A DNA stretch of 64,000 nucleotides from Sphingobacteriales bacterium UTBCD1 (lineage in GTDB: Bacteria; Bacteroidota; Bacteroidia; Chitinophagales; Chitinophagaceae). How positions within the stretch are numbered: the first letter of the stretch is position 1; every line of letters begins with the position of its first letter. This document shows, piece by piece, positions 16,414-25,708 of this stretch. The stretch spans positions 59,730-123,729 of the forward strand of contig MWTC01000019.1 of assembly GCA_002066995.1 (NCBI GenBank), written 5' to 3'. Made by a program: the position numbers and the translations under genes. The notes below the pieces were generated by a model. It searched no databases. It saw only the letters and a program-made list of their open reading frames with translations, and was not told the DNA's origin.

Positions 16414-18876
16414 TTACTTCTTCAATTCCGTTTCGAAAAGTTTAAAGATCCGTTTATATTCATCTGTCCAGCTGCTGGGTTCAACGAATCCATGATTCTC
16501 CATCGGGTAAACGGCCAGTTCCCAATTATCTTTTCCTAATTCAATCAACCTCTGTGACAATTTTACTGCATCCTGAAAATGAACGTTGAGATCCACCATT
16601 CCATGACAGATCAGTAAATGATTTTTTAATCCGCTGGCAAAGTAATAAGGCGAACTTCTTTTATATGCAAGGCTGTCATTGTACGGTTCATTTAAAATAT
16701 TTGCCGTGTATCCATGATTGTAGTTGGCCCAATCTGTCACAGGCCTGAGCGCAGCGCCTGCGTTGAACTGATCAGGGGTGGTAAACATTGCCATCAAAGT
16801 AAGGAATCCGCCGTAAGAACCACCATATAATCCTAAATGTTTTGAGTTTACTCCAAATGTCTTTACGAGATAGTTAGCGCCGTCAACATTATCATCAAGA
16901 TCTTTTCCACCCATGTGCCTGTATATTGCCGTTCTCCAGTCCCTTCCATACCCGGCGCTGCCCCTGTAGTCAATGTCAAGTACATAGTAGCCGTTGTCGG
17001 CAAGCATATTATTGAACATGAACTCTCTGAAATAATCGCTCCACCATTTATGGGCATTTTGCAGATACCCTGCACCATGTACAAACAATACGGCAGGCTT
17101 CCCTTTGGCAGCACGGTCAGGTTTGTACAATCTTGCATATACGCTGGCTCCGTCTCTTGCGGTGAATGTGATCACTTCGGGATCCCGCCATTTGTAAGAT
17201 TTGAATTCATCGCTTTGTGCTTTGAAGGTTACCTGTGCAGCTTTACTGCCCGTTTTGTTTTCCTGCAGATATAATTCCCATGGTTTATTGGAATAAGAAT
17301 ATAAAACCGCCAGCCATTTCTCATCCGGTGATACGGTAACATTATTGGCGCCGGTCATTGTTGTGATCCGTTCTGCTTTTCCGCCCTCTGCCGGTAACCG
17401 GTAAAATTGTTTTTCCCCCGGGTGAACTTCATTGGTGATAATATAAAAGTATTTCTTATCCTGTGAGAGCTGTGCCTGCTGCACTTCATACTTGCCGGAG
17501 GTCAATGCTTTTTTTGCCCCGGTTAAAACATTTACGACATACAGATGGGAGTAGCCCGTAACCTCCGATTGAAACCAGAAAGTATTTTCGTTGATCCACC
17601 CGGTATTGCTCCTGCCAAAGCCTTCCATGCCCGGACCGCCGATCCAGGCTTCATCAGTCTGGCGATCCAGTAATTTCAGTTTTCCTGATGCAGTATCCCA
17701 CAACATCAGCCACCTGTCTTTATTATCCTGTGAACGGATATCAAAAACCGCATAAGCCCCTTTAGGAGACCAATAAGGCCCTAAGAATGATACAGTGCGG
17801 TCAACAGGTTTTTTTGATCTCTTTTCATAAATTGTCGGATATTCTTTCAGGTAGTCCGGCAAATCTCTTATTCCCGGGATCTGGTCGGTGCTAATGGCAA
17901 AGACCGTGTCTTTTTCCCTGTCATAAATAAAAAACTTTGAAGTGCTTTGAGGTGAACCTACTTTGGTTCTTCCGGGCAGATCAACAGTGTAACCTGATTC
18001 TGTAACATAGCTTGGAACAATTGTTGATTTTGCATTGGAAGGCTGGTATATCAGCCGGTACCCTACAAATCTTCCGTCGGGGCTCAGGTTAAGCCCCTGC
18101 AAATTTCCTTCGCCAAGGTTAATTTTTCTCAGTTCCTCTCTTTTGGGTAAGCTTTTATTGTACGCTTCTGTAGCTTCTCTTTTATCTTTCCTGGAACGTA
18201 ACACTTCAAAATGTTCCAACTGATCTTTTTCAAGCCATTGTTCTTCCTGGTTGCCTTTTTCCTGGTTTCCGAATGACTGGTTACCGGAATTACCACCGAA
18301 ATTTCCGCCACGATTGGTTCCGCTTCTTTGAAAACCTCCGGATTGCAACTGGCTTTCAGCACCGCCTTTTTGAAGATTGGTCAGCTGAATTGTTTCGCCC
18401 GTGGAAATATCCCAGGCAAAAAGATTCTGATTCTGAATGTAAATGATTTTTGTTTCATTAAATGAAAATTCAGGATTTGATTCCATTTCAGCAGTCTGTG
18501 TAATCTGTTTTGTCAGCCCGGTACTGATATTGGTTAAAAATATATCACCATTCTTACTGTACACATAGGCAGTGTGGTTATTATTCCAGTTCACATTGAA
18601 TGGCATCAGGATATTCATTTTCTGACCAACATTTGCTTTTACGGGAGTTTTGTTGTCTTTGGTGATATAATAGAGCGAATCATCAGGGGCATTGTCAGGA
18701 TTCCAGTTGAAGTACAGGTAATTCCCGTCCACACTCCAGAAAGGATTGGAAGGAGAAGAACCGATCCACTTAGGATCACGCATGATTTTTTCAACGGTTA
18801 GTTTTCCCAACTTTTGCTGGGCAAATGAAGTGATAGAAAATGCCAGTAAAAAAAGGATGATGATTCTTTTTAACAT
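16414..18876 (-). CDS. Exported S9 family (DPP-IV/prolyl oligopeptidase-like) serine peptidase
   Basis: Alpha/beta-hydrolase peptidase, usually trimming peptides after proline or related residues in the periplasm. A signal peptide ([20 protein letters not shown]) precedes a beta-propeller of WD/PD40-like blades (about 30-560) and a C-terminal peptidase domain. The catalytic triad is S687 in G-G-S-Y-G-G, D762 in H-G-M-V-D-L-N and H795 in E-N-H-G-F. A Gly/Asn/Gln-rich insert sits at about 171-212 inside the propeller. Length 820 aa. It overlaps no neighbour; the stop is 98 bp from the start of accD, so read-through into accD is possible. Family is firm, substrate unknown. Confidence 0.93.
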   Translation of the reverse strand: MLKRIIILFLLAFSITSFAQQKLGKLTVEKIMRDPKWIGSSPSNPFWSVDGNYLYFNWNPDNAPDDSLYYITKDNKTPVKANVGQKMNILMPFNVNWNNNHTAYVYSKNGDIFLTNISTGLTKQITQTAEMESNPEFSFNETKIIYIQNQNLFAWDISTGETIQLTNLQKGGAESQLQSGGFQRSGTNRGGNFGGNSGNQSFGNQEKGNQEEQWLEKDQLEHFEVLRSRKDKREATEAYNKSLPKREELRKINLGEGNLQGLNLSPDGRFVGYRLIYQPSNAKSTIVPSYVTESGYTVDLPGRTKVGSPQSTSKFFIYDREKDTVFAISTDQIPGIRDLPDYLKEYPTIYEKRSKKPVDRTVSFLGPYWSPKGAYAVFDIRSQDNKDRWLMLWDTASGKLKLLDRQTDEAWIGGPGMEGFGRSNTGWINENTFWFQSEVTGYSHLYVVNVLTGAKKALTSGKYEVQQAQLSQDKKYFYIITNEVHPGEKQFYRLPAEGGKAERITTMTGANNVTVSPDEKWLAVLYSYSNKPWELYLQENKTGSKAAQVTFKAQSDEFKSYKWRDPEVITFTARDGASVYARLYKPDRAAKGKPAVLFVHGAGYLQNAHKWWSDYFREFMFNNMLADNGYYVLDIDYRGSAGYGRDWRTAIYRHMGGKDLDDNVDGANYLVKTFGVNSKHLGLYGGSYGGFLTLMAMFTTPDQFNAGAALRPVTDWANYNHGYTANILNEPYNDSLAYKRSSPYYFASGLKNHLLICHGMVDLNVHFQDAVKLSQRLIELGKDNWELAVYPMENHGFVEPSSWTDEYKRIFKLFETELKK

Positions 18877-18954
18877 GATGGAAAGTTTAGGCTATAAATG
18901 TATTGAGAAAAATTATACAGGAAAGACATTATTTATCAGCGGTAGCCTGGCCGG

Positions 18955-19755
18955 CTACCGATCATCAGTATTGCGATTGGTATCAGGATCATAAACAAAA
19001 CGAACCCTGGCGCTTTTCATTTCCGTGGAAGAAAGATAAAGGCGATAACGCTTTTTTCCTGCCGTGATGATAAGCAGTGCTGTATTCGGGGGAATGCTTC
19101 CAAGATTTTCGGCTACCATTTCCACTTCCTGGAACGTATTTTCAGGATCGATCTTGATAAACATGGTCACAGGCTTAGTACTTAACAATTGATGCACTGC
19201 CACTGTTTTTTTATTTACCATAACGGTGATGGAATCGCCGTCAACAATACCATTGTCATAGAAATCGAGCCTGATTGTTCCTGTATCAACTTTTATTTCA
19301 GGTATTTCTTTGAAAGCAGATTCTGTCTCCCTGGACAGTGTAAGCGAACCGCCGGCACAATCGGCAGAGGAATTCTGCACATTACCTGACCAGGCGCCAT
19401 TCAGAGTTTCCGTATTCCCGTTTTTAGAATATTGCAATTCAAATTTCTTAATACAGATCACGCATCGGGTAGGGATGTGATAGGTGGTGACAATGGTCTC
19501 CTGCAAGGTGAGTTTTTTTGAAGACGGATCATAGTAACCCTGAATTTTTTTCTTTACATAATTGTCAATATCCTGGTAATGATAAGAATCTCCGGTGACT
19601 TCTTTCCCATTTACGTGTATCTGCAATTCGATATTGTTTTCCTGAAAACAACCGTTCAGTGTCAGCGTTCCTTTCCAGAATCCATTTATATTTTGAGAAT
19701 ATGCCTGCCCCATGAGCATAAAAAGAAATATTAGTATTGCAGGTGATATTTTCAC
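18955..19755 (-). CDS. Exported protein of an uncharacterised Bacteroidota family (DNGxxDGD domain), copy 2
   Basis: Paralog of the protein at 13902-14843. The GTG at 19755 is chosen because it begins a normal signal peptide (MKISPAILIFLFMLMGQAYSQ); a TTG two codons upstream is the only longer option. The mature N-terminus has G-F-W-K-G and G-Y-Y-D-P-S-S-K-K-L-x-L-Q-E. The C-terminal domain has L-D-F-Y-D-N-G-I-V-D-G-D-S-I-T-V, L-S-T-K-P, and E-N-L-G-S-I-P-P-N-T-A-L-L-I. It also carries extra Cys residues (C-V-I-C and a later Cys) absent from copy 1. Function unknown. An 8-bp GC-rich inverted repeat (18940-18960) spans the stop codon. Confidence 0.78.
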   Translation of the reverse strand: MKISPAILIFLFMLMGQAYSQNINGFWKGTLTLNGCFQENNIELQIHVNGKEVTGDSYHYQDIDNYVKKKIQGYYDPSSKKLTLQETIVTTYHIPTRCVICIKKFELQYSKNGNTETLNGAWSGNVQNSSADCAGGSLTLSRETESAFKEIPEIKVDTGTIRLDFYDNGIVDGDSITVMVNKKTVAVHQLLSTKPVTMFIKIDPENTFQEVEMVAENLGSIPPNTALLIITAGKKRYRLYLSSTEMKSARVRFVYDPDTNRNTDDR

Positions 19756-19809
19756 CGTCAAAAGGTAGGAACAATAATTATTTGGAAAATGTGAAAATTG
19801 GATATGATA

Positions 19810-20301
19810 TCAGGATTTATTTTTCTCTCTTATGTAACCGTTAAATGATATGGGCTGGCGAAAAGTATTTGTTACCTGGAGAGTGGCATAACCGGCGGAA
19901 GAAATATGCAGTGATAATTGATAATTATCCGGCTGATCTTTTGTCGCCATGCGGATATCCCATCCGTCTTTTTTTGATTTTGTGATCTTGTAGTTGAATT
20001 TTACTGAAGTAAAGCTGGTACCTGATTCACCGGGATCCATAGGTGCCTGGTACACCCTACCGAAGTAAGGCAGGTAAGAAATAAGTGAGTCTTTGGAAAC
20101 AATAAGTTCGTTATCGGGTGTCAGGTTAATCGTTCTGCCGGACATCGGGATGGCATATTGTGCAATAAAAACATATTTGCCTGAATGTACCAGATGGTTG
20201 ATATCCGTATTGTTTTGAGAATAAAGAAATGACGGGTAAATGATAAGCACGGGTAATGCCAGCGTAACTAATTTCCGTTTGATTTTACCTGCTACACGCA
20301 T
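19810..20301 (-). CDS. DUF4251 domain-containing exported protein
   Basis: Small exported protein of the DUF4251 type, a Bacteroidota family of unknown function. The N-terminus has a basic start followed by a hydrophobic signal segment (residues about 10-28, ending F-L-Y-S-Q). The domain features are Y-V-F-I-A-Q-Y-A-I-P-M-S-G-R-T-I-N-L near residues 42-60, S-Y-L-P-Y-F-G-R-V-Y and the late D-N-Y-Q-L-S-L-x-I-S-S-x-G-Y-A-T-L. Length 163 aa. The gene is 54 bp upstream of paralog copy 2 in the same direction, so they may be co-transcribed. Confidence 0.82.
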   Translation of the reverse strand: MRVAGKIKRKLVTLALPVLIIYPSFLYSQNNTDINHLVHSGKYVFIAQYAIPMSGRTINLTPDNELIVSKDSLISYLPYFGRVYQAPMDPGESGTSFTSVKFNYKITKSKKDGWDIRMATKDQPDNYQLSLHISSAGYATLQVTNTFRQPISFNGYIREKNKS

Positions 20302-20609
20302 ACGTTTTGTTTTATTTGTTTGTATATAAACTTCACGGTTGATTAGCCGGTTTTAAATTTGAAATATTTTAAGAATAATTTTAGTCAAACAGGTCCCGGG
20401 TGCTGCCTGAAAGGTCATTAAATTACAAAGTGTGGTTTAGTAATTGAATATTATTCCGGTTAGCGATTAAAGTATAATATCTTGAGAGTCAGTGAGTAAT
20501 ATTTCAGATAAGAAGAAAAGGACAGATTAGATTTTATAATAGCAACAATTTAATTGTTATCTGGCCGTTAAAAACTATCCAATATCAGTTAAAACCAATA
20601 TCCAACTGT
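20302..20609. other. 308-bp intergenic stretch between divergent genes
   Basis: AT-rich upstream region for the DUF4251 gene (minus) and the small ORF at 20610 (plus). It contains one perfect inverted repeat, AACAATT-T-AATTGTT at 20544-20558, a possible operator. No exact TAnnTTTG on either strand near the starts, and no RNA gene recognised. Confidence 0.4.
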
Positions 20610-20861
20610 ATGAACAAGCCGCAATACAATGACCAGGCTTATATTGCCGAGGAATTTCAATACATGGATGAGCATACTGCTCAGATAGCCCGTTTAGCAT
20701 TCTTCAAGATCAATTCTTATAAGTTATCGCTGATCAAAGCATCATTTTGCACCAGCCGGGAAGAGCTGGCAGGGATTATAAAAAACACCTTATTGAATTA
20801 TACAGAACCTTCCGCAATACTCACTGATCTTGGTTTTTTTGACGTTGAGATTGATAACTGA
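20610..20861 (+). CDS. Small hypothetical protein (83 aa)
   Basis: No recognised family. The 83-aa product is soluble and acidic, without signal or membrane segment, predicted mostly helical, with a single Cys. The ATG start follows an AT-rich upstream region. Supporting evidence is limited to an open frame of plausible composition in an otherwise gene-free area; it could be spurious. It would be transcribed toward the ROK regulator gene 406 bp further on. Confidence 0.45.
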   Translation: MNKPQYNDQAYIAEEFQYMDEHTAQIARLAFFKINSYKLSLIKASFCTSREELAGIIKNTLLNYTEPSAILTDLGFFDVEIDN

Positions 20862-21267
20862 TAGGTTTTTTCTTTCTTGGCTTGTATCTCCCCTTTTATT
20901 GAAAGCATGCCATTTTAAGATCCGGCGTAACAATATGTACACGGAAAGAAAATTGCCGGGGTTGTGAAAATTATTCTTCTCCGGCAAAGCAGCATAATTT
21001 CATTTTGCAGGCCTTAAAATTGTGCGGCAAAAAAGAGATTAACTTTTATAAATCTACAACAGAGCATTTGTTAAACTTTCTGGTATAACATTGTACAGGG
21101 CTTCAATTAATACTTTTAAAAACAATAGATTAAGAATATGATATATCCTAAAAATAACTTCTACTTGTTTAAAATTAAGTAGACATTCGGTTTTTTTTAC
21201 AATATTTCTTAAAAGTTTTATAATATTTTTAAAAAGAAAACATATCTTGCGCTAATAAATCAAAGCT
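20862..21267. other. 406-bp AT-rich regulatory region upstream of the ROK gene
   Basis: Strongly AT-rich non-coding stretch. It contains TTGCCGG (20953-20959) with CCGGCAA (20981-20987), a 7-bp inverted repeat that may terminate transcription from 20610, and CTACTT (21161-21166) with AAGTAG (21177-21182), a candidate operator for the ROK regulator. No exact -7 element found. All functional readings are inference. Confidence 0.4.
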
Positions 21268-22491
21268 TTGCAAGAGAAACAGGCTGCTTATAAGAGAAAT
21301 ATAGTAAGACAATTATATTTCAACCGGGAGCTTTCATGTGCTGAATTAAGTGAGCTTACCGGTAAAAGCCTTCCTCTTACTACAAGAATTTTAAATGAGT
21401 TATTGGAAAAAGGAGTTGTAGCAGAATCTGGCTTTGCAATCTCTACCGGCGGAAGGCGGCCTTTAATGTATTCCCTGAAAAAAGATAAATTATTTGTGAT
21501 ATCCATATCCATGGATCAGATGATTACACGGATCGCATTAATGGATATGGACAATCAATTTGTAGGCGAAGTAAAAAGCATTGAATTAACACTGGCAAAT
21601 AATCCCGATTCGCTTAGCACCCTCGTATCGGAAATCGATGGATTTCTTAAAATCATAGAAATACCCAAAGAAAAGATTGCCGGTATTGGAATCGGTATGC
21701 CTGGCTTTGTTGATATCAGAAGGGGGATCAATCATTCTTTTCTAAAATCACCTGGGGGTGACAGTATTGTAAATATGATTGAAACAGCAACGGGCATACC
21801 TGTTCTGATTGATAACGATTCCAGCTTAATTGCGCTTGCGGAATTGAGATTTGGAGCAGCAAAGGGTAAAAAAAATGTAATGGTCATTAATGTCGGATGG
21901 GGAGTAGGACTTGGGATGATTCTAAAAGGTGAACTATTCAGGGGACATAATGGGTTTGCAGGAGAGTTTAGTCATATTCCCTTGTTCACGAATAATAAAA
22001 TGTGTAGTTGTGGCAAAAGCGGCTGTCTGGAAACTGAGACTTCTTTAGCAGTAATTATAGAGAAAGCTATTCAGGAATTGCAGCAAGGGAAATTATCTGT
22101 GTTGAAGGACTTGTCAAAGGAACATATCGAGTCGGCAGTTGATGCTATTATGGATGCTGCTGTAAAAGGCGATAAGTTCTCAGTGGAATTAATATCCGAA
22201 GCGGCATATCATATTGGCAGAGGGGTAGCCATCCTGATCCATTTGCTCAATCCGGAATTAATTGTATTAAGTGGGAGGGGATCCGTTGCAGGTAAATTAT
22301 GGCTTACGCCTATTCAGCAAGCCATTAATGAGCATTGCATACCCAATTTGGCAAAGGATCTTGAAATTGAAGTTTCAGTTTTAAGCAACAAAGGAGGTTT
22401 AATTGGCAGTGCGGCACTGGTAATGGAAAATTATGGGCAGTTGCATATAAAGCAACACAAAAAAGTTGAGATGAATTTGCAGTTGGAATAG
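21268..22491 (+). CDS. ROK family transcriptional regulator (NagC/XylR type)
   Basis: Sugar-responsive repressor. An N-terminal winged HTH (about 14-65: E-L-S-E-L-T-G-K-S-L-P-L-T-T-R-I-L-N) is joined by S-T-G-G-R-R-P to a ROK sugar-kinase-like domain. The ROK domain keeps G-I-G-I-G-M-P-G, I-D-N-D-S-S, and the zinc motif C-S-C-G-K-S-G-C-L-E near 250, but the phosphate-binding D-x-G-G-T motif is replaced (S-M-D-Q-M-I-T-R-I-A), so it is probably a regulator without kinase activity. The start is a TTG at 21268: TAA blocks the frame just upstream and the next in-frame Met would delete the HTH. It lies 60 bp upstream of the SusC gene and probably controls it. Confidence 0.88.
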   Translation: MQEKQAAYKRNIVRQLYFNRELSCAELSELTGKSLPLTTRILNELLEKGVVAESGFAISTGGRRPLMYSLKKDKLFVISISMDQMITRIALMDMDNQFVGEVKSIELTLANNPDSLSTLVSEIDGFLKIIEIPKEKIAGIGIGMPGFVDIRRGINHSFLKSPGGDSIVNMIETATGIPVLIDNDSSLIALAELRFGAAKGKKNVMVINVGWGVGLGMILKGELFRGHNGFAGEFSHIPLFTNNKMCSCGKSGCLETETSLAVIIEKAIQELQQGKLSVLKDLSKEHIESAVDAIMDAAVKGDKFSVELISEAAYHIGRGVAILIHLLNPELIVLSGRGSVAGKLWLTPIQQAINEHCIPNLAKDLEIEVSVLSNKGGLIGSAALVMENYGQLHIKQHKKVEMNLQLE

Positions 22492-22551
22492 AATAAGAGC
22501 CCTACTTTAAAATTGAGGATTGTAAATTTTTTTATAATAAATCAAACTGTA

Positions 22552-25500
22552 ATGAAAATGAAAAAACGATTTCTGTTGACGTTTTTGAGTTTGCTTGTAA
22601 GCAGCTTGATGCTGTTTGCACAAGGACAAAAAACAGTCAGAGGCGTTGTTAGAGATAATAACGGCGCCCCACTTCCTGGTGTTTCTGTTTCAATTAAAGG
22701 AACAAGTATGGGAACGACTACAAAAGCTGATGGACAATTCAGCTTGGAAGCAAAGACAGGTGATGTACTTGAATTTTCCATCATTGGTTATAAGAGCAAC
22801 TCGGTGACCGTAGGTAACGAGAATCAAATTGATGTTAAAATGGAAATTCAGGCTACTACTGAAAACGAAGTCGTAATTACGGCTTTAGGAATTTCCAGGG
22901 TAAAAAAATCGTTAGGGTATTCCATTCAAGAAATAAAAGGGAGCACTCTTACGGAATCAAGAGAAATAAATCTTGTAAACGATCTGTCCGGGAAAATAGC
23001 AGGCTTACAGGTAGTACGTTCAGGTAATGGGCCTGGTGGTTCTTCTCAGATAACACTAAGGGGGAATAATTCCTTAACAGGCGCATCACAACCTCTAATA
23101 GTGGTAGATGGTGTACCAATGGATAATTCTACTGGTCGTGTTGGTATTGGAGCAACAAATGATTTTTGGACTGCTTCACTTGATATGGGTAACGGATTAA
23201 GTGACATTAATCCGGATGATATAGCATCTGTCAGTGTGCTAAAGGGGCCTGCCGCCGCTGCTTTGTATGGATCATTGGGTGGTAATGGAGTTATTCTGAT
23301 CACTACGAAAAAAGGTAGAAAACAACCCGGATTAGGTGTTACCGTTTCTTCTTCTGTCGGGTTTGAAGGCATATTAACCAATCCCGACATGCAGAATCAA
23401 TTTGCACAGGGAAGTCAGGGTAGATATGATTCTGTGTCTACTTCAAGTTGGGGACCTAAAATTACCGGGCAGATGGTTACAGATTGGTCAGGTAAGCAGG
23501 TAACATTACAGCCACATAACAATGTTTCAAATTTTTTTGCTAATGGAGTTGTATCAAATCAGAATATTTCCCTTCAGCAACAGGTAGGATCCACTTCAAT
23601 CTATGCTTCATATAACAGGTTTGATGATAAAAGTATTATCCCTGGTGCAAAACTTTCTCGGAACAATATTACAGCAAGAGCAGTTACAAAATTAGGTAAC
23701 AATGAAAGCTGGACGGTTGATACCAAAGTGCAATTTATTAATGCATCTGCTTTTAACCGTTCACTTGAAGGTCAGAATGGAAGCATATTTGCAACCATTT
23801 ATAACCTTCCAAGAACTTTGGATATTCTCAATTTTAAAAACCCATTAGATCCCAATGGAAATATGTTCTGGTGGCAAAAAGGAAATGGTATGAATCCTTA
23901 TTGGGCAGCTAAGTACAATCTCAATACCGATATTCGCAACCGGTATATCATGTATGCATCGATTAAGCACGATTTTGCAAAATGGCTTTCCGGTGAAATT
24001 ACTGCAGGAGCAGATATGTACATTACCAATACTGAAAACAAATTGTATGCAGGAAGCCCAGGTAATCAAACCGGAAGTTATGGACTCGGTAAACAAACAT
24101 ATCAGCAAACCAATTATAGCGGTATGTTAACAGCCAAGAGAGAAAAACTGTTTGGTAAGTTGGGAGGATCTGCAATGTTAGGAGGAAATTTAATGGCATG
24201 GCAAAACAGTGCCATAAGCGGAAGTGCCGGGACATTGAGAGTTCCGAATTTGTTTTCGGTAAATAATTCCCAGGGTAATCCCGGAGTTTCCCAGGCATTT
24301 AGCCAAAAGAAAATTAATTCTGTTTATGGATCGGTGGAGTTGAATTATGATAATTATTTGTTCCTGAACGGCACTTTTCGTAATGACTGGACTTCTGCAC
24401 TCAGCCCAAGTAACAAATCTTATTTCTATCCATCAGTTAGTCTTTCCTATGTCTTTACCGATATGATCAGCCAGAAAGGAGGAAGACTACCCTCGTGGCT
24501 TAGTTATGGAAAGCTTAGAGCTTCCTATGCTTCGGCAGGTAGTGATTTGGATCCATATCAATTATATAATACTTATAGTATTGGTACTGATCCCAATGGA
24601 AATACCATTGCATACAGCAACAACACTTTGTTTAATGATAGTGTGAGAAGTCAGTTGATCAAATCTTACGAAGCTGGTGCAGACATTCGTTTTTTTAATA
24701 ATAGGGTGGGTATTGATGTTTCAGTTTATAAATCAAATGCCATTCGTCAATTGATCAATCTCCCGATGGACCCATTGAGCGGATATTACTATAAGAAAGT
24801 GAATGCAGGCAATGTTCAGAATACTGGAATAGAAATAACTGCGGATGCACGAATTCTAGAGAATCCGAAATCTTTGAATTGGACACTTGGCTTAAACTTT
24901 TCACATAATAAAAACACGGTACCTTCTATTTATCCTGGGGTAAATAAATATCAGTTAGGCGGGTTTGATAACATACAGATTTTAGCCGTTGCAGGCCAAC
25001 CTTATGGTGAAATATATGGTACCAAACTGTTAAGAGTCACGGACAGTCATGACCCTAACTATGGTCAGCTGATTTTGACTTCTAACGGTTTACCCAAGCC
25101 CACTGCAGATATTACAAGATTAGGTAATCAACAAGCCAAAGCATTATTGGGACTTACCAATTCATTTTCCTATAAGGAATTTAGCCTTGCTATTTTGCTG
25201 GATGCCAGAATTGGTGGTAAAATATTTTCTCAAACCCTGGATAATATGCAACGAAGCGGAACTGCTTCTGTAACCGTAAGTAATGGTTCAAGAGATTCTA
25301 TGGTTGTAAATGGAGTAGTGCTGGACCCGATCTCTAATCACTATGTAAGCAATACCAATAAAATTTCTACTCAACAATATTGGGGTGCTGTTGCAGGTGC
25401 TGGAAATACAGGTATTACAGATATCAATCTTTATGACGCTTCCAATGTAAGAATCCGGAATATTATGTTGAGTTATAATCTTCCTAAGAAATTATTATCC

Positions 25501-25683
25501 GGTTCATTTATCCAAAAAGCAATGGTGTCGATATCCTGTAATAATGCATGGCTGATAAGTAGCCGCATGCATGGGTTAGATCCGGAATCCGTATATGCAA
25601 CCGGCACACCTGCTGTTGGTTTTGAAAACGGTAGCGCTCCTACATCCCGTATATTTTATATTAACCTTTCTCTTGGTTTCTGA
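22552..25683 (+). CDS. SusC/RagA family TonB-linked outer membrane transporter
   Basis: Outer-membrane barrel that imports oligosaccharides or peptides using TonB energy, working with the SusD lipoprotein as lid. The start at 22552 gives MKMKKRFLLTF and a signal peptide ending F-A-Q-G; the frame opens earlier at a TTG without merit. Order: carboxypeptidase-regulatory-like beta domain (about 25-105, G-V-V-R-D-N-N-G-A-P-L-P-G-V-S-V), a TonB box-like segment (V-V-I-T-A-L-G-I-S-R), plug (about 120-240, with L-R-G-N-N-S and V-L-K-G-P-A-A-A-A-L-Y-G), then the C-terminal barrel ending in F-Y-I-N-L-S-L-G-F. Length 1043 aa. It precedes susD by 25 bp. Confidence 0.95.
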   Translation: MKMKKRFLLTFLSLLVSSLMLFAQGQKTVRGVVRDNNGAPLPGVSVSIKGTSMGTTTKADGQFSLEAKTGDVLEFSIIGYKSNSVTVGNENQIDVKMEIQATTENEVVITALGISRVKKSLGYSIQEIKGSTLTESREINLVNDLSGKIAGLQVVRSGNGPGGSSQITLRGNNSLTGASQPLIVVDGVPMDNSTGRVGIGATNDFWTASLDMGNGLSDINPDDIASVSVLKGPAAAALYGSLGGNGVILITTKKGRKQPGLGVTVSSSVGFEGILTNPDMQNQFAQGSQGRYDSVSTSSWGPKITGQMVTDWSGKQVTLQPHNNVSNFFANGVVSNQNISLQQQVGSTSIYASYNRFDDKSIIPGAKLSRNNITARAVTKLGNNESWTVDTKVQFINASAFNRSLEGQNGSIFATIYNLPRTLDILNFKNPLDPNGNMFWWQKGNGMNPYWAAKYNLNTDIRNRYIMYASIKHDFAKWLSGEITAGADMYITNTENKLYAGSPGNQTGSYGLGKQTYQQTNYSGMLTAKREKLFGKLGGSAMLGGNLMAWQNSAISGSAGTLRVPNLFSVNNSQGNPGVSQAFSQKKINSVYGSVELNYDNYLFLNGTFRNDWTSALSPSNKSYFYPSVSLSYVFTDMISQKGGRLPSWLSYGKLRASYASAGSDLDPYQLYNTYSIGTDPNGNTIAYSNNTLFNDSVRSQLIKSYEAGADIRFFNNRVGIDVSVYKSNAIRQLINLPMDPLSGYYYKKVNAGNVQNTGIEITADARILENPKSLNWTLGLNFSHNKNTVPSIYPGVNKYQLGGFDNIQILAVAGQPYGEIYGTKLLRVTDSHDPNYGQLILTSNGLPKPTADITRLGNQQAKALLGLTNSFSYKEFSLAILLDARIGGKIFSQTLDNMQRSGTASVTVSNGSRDSMVVNGVVLDPISNHYVSNTNKISTQQYWGAVAGAGNTGITDINLYDASNVRIRNIMLSYNLPKKLLSGSFIQKAMVSISCNNAWLISSRMHGLDPESVYATGTPAVGFENGSAPTSRIFYINLSLGF

Positions 25684-25708
25684 TAAATAACAAAATAATT
25701 TCAAAAAA

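Noticed and set aside
18940..18960. GC-rich 8-bp inverted repeat across the stop of the DNGxxDGD copy 2 gene
   Set aside because: No T-run on the minus strand after it and the stem includes the coding end; not convincing as a terminator.
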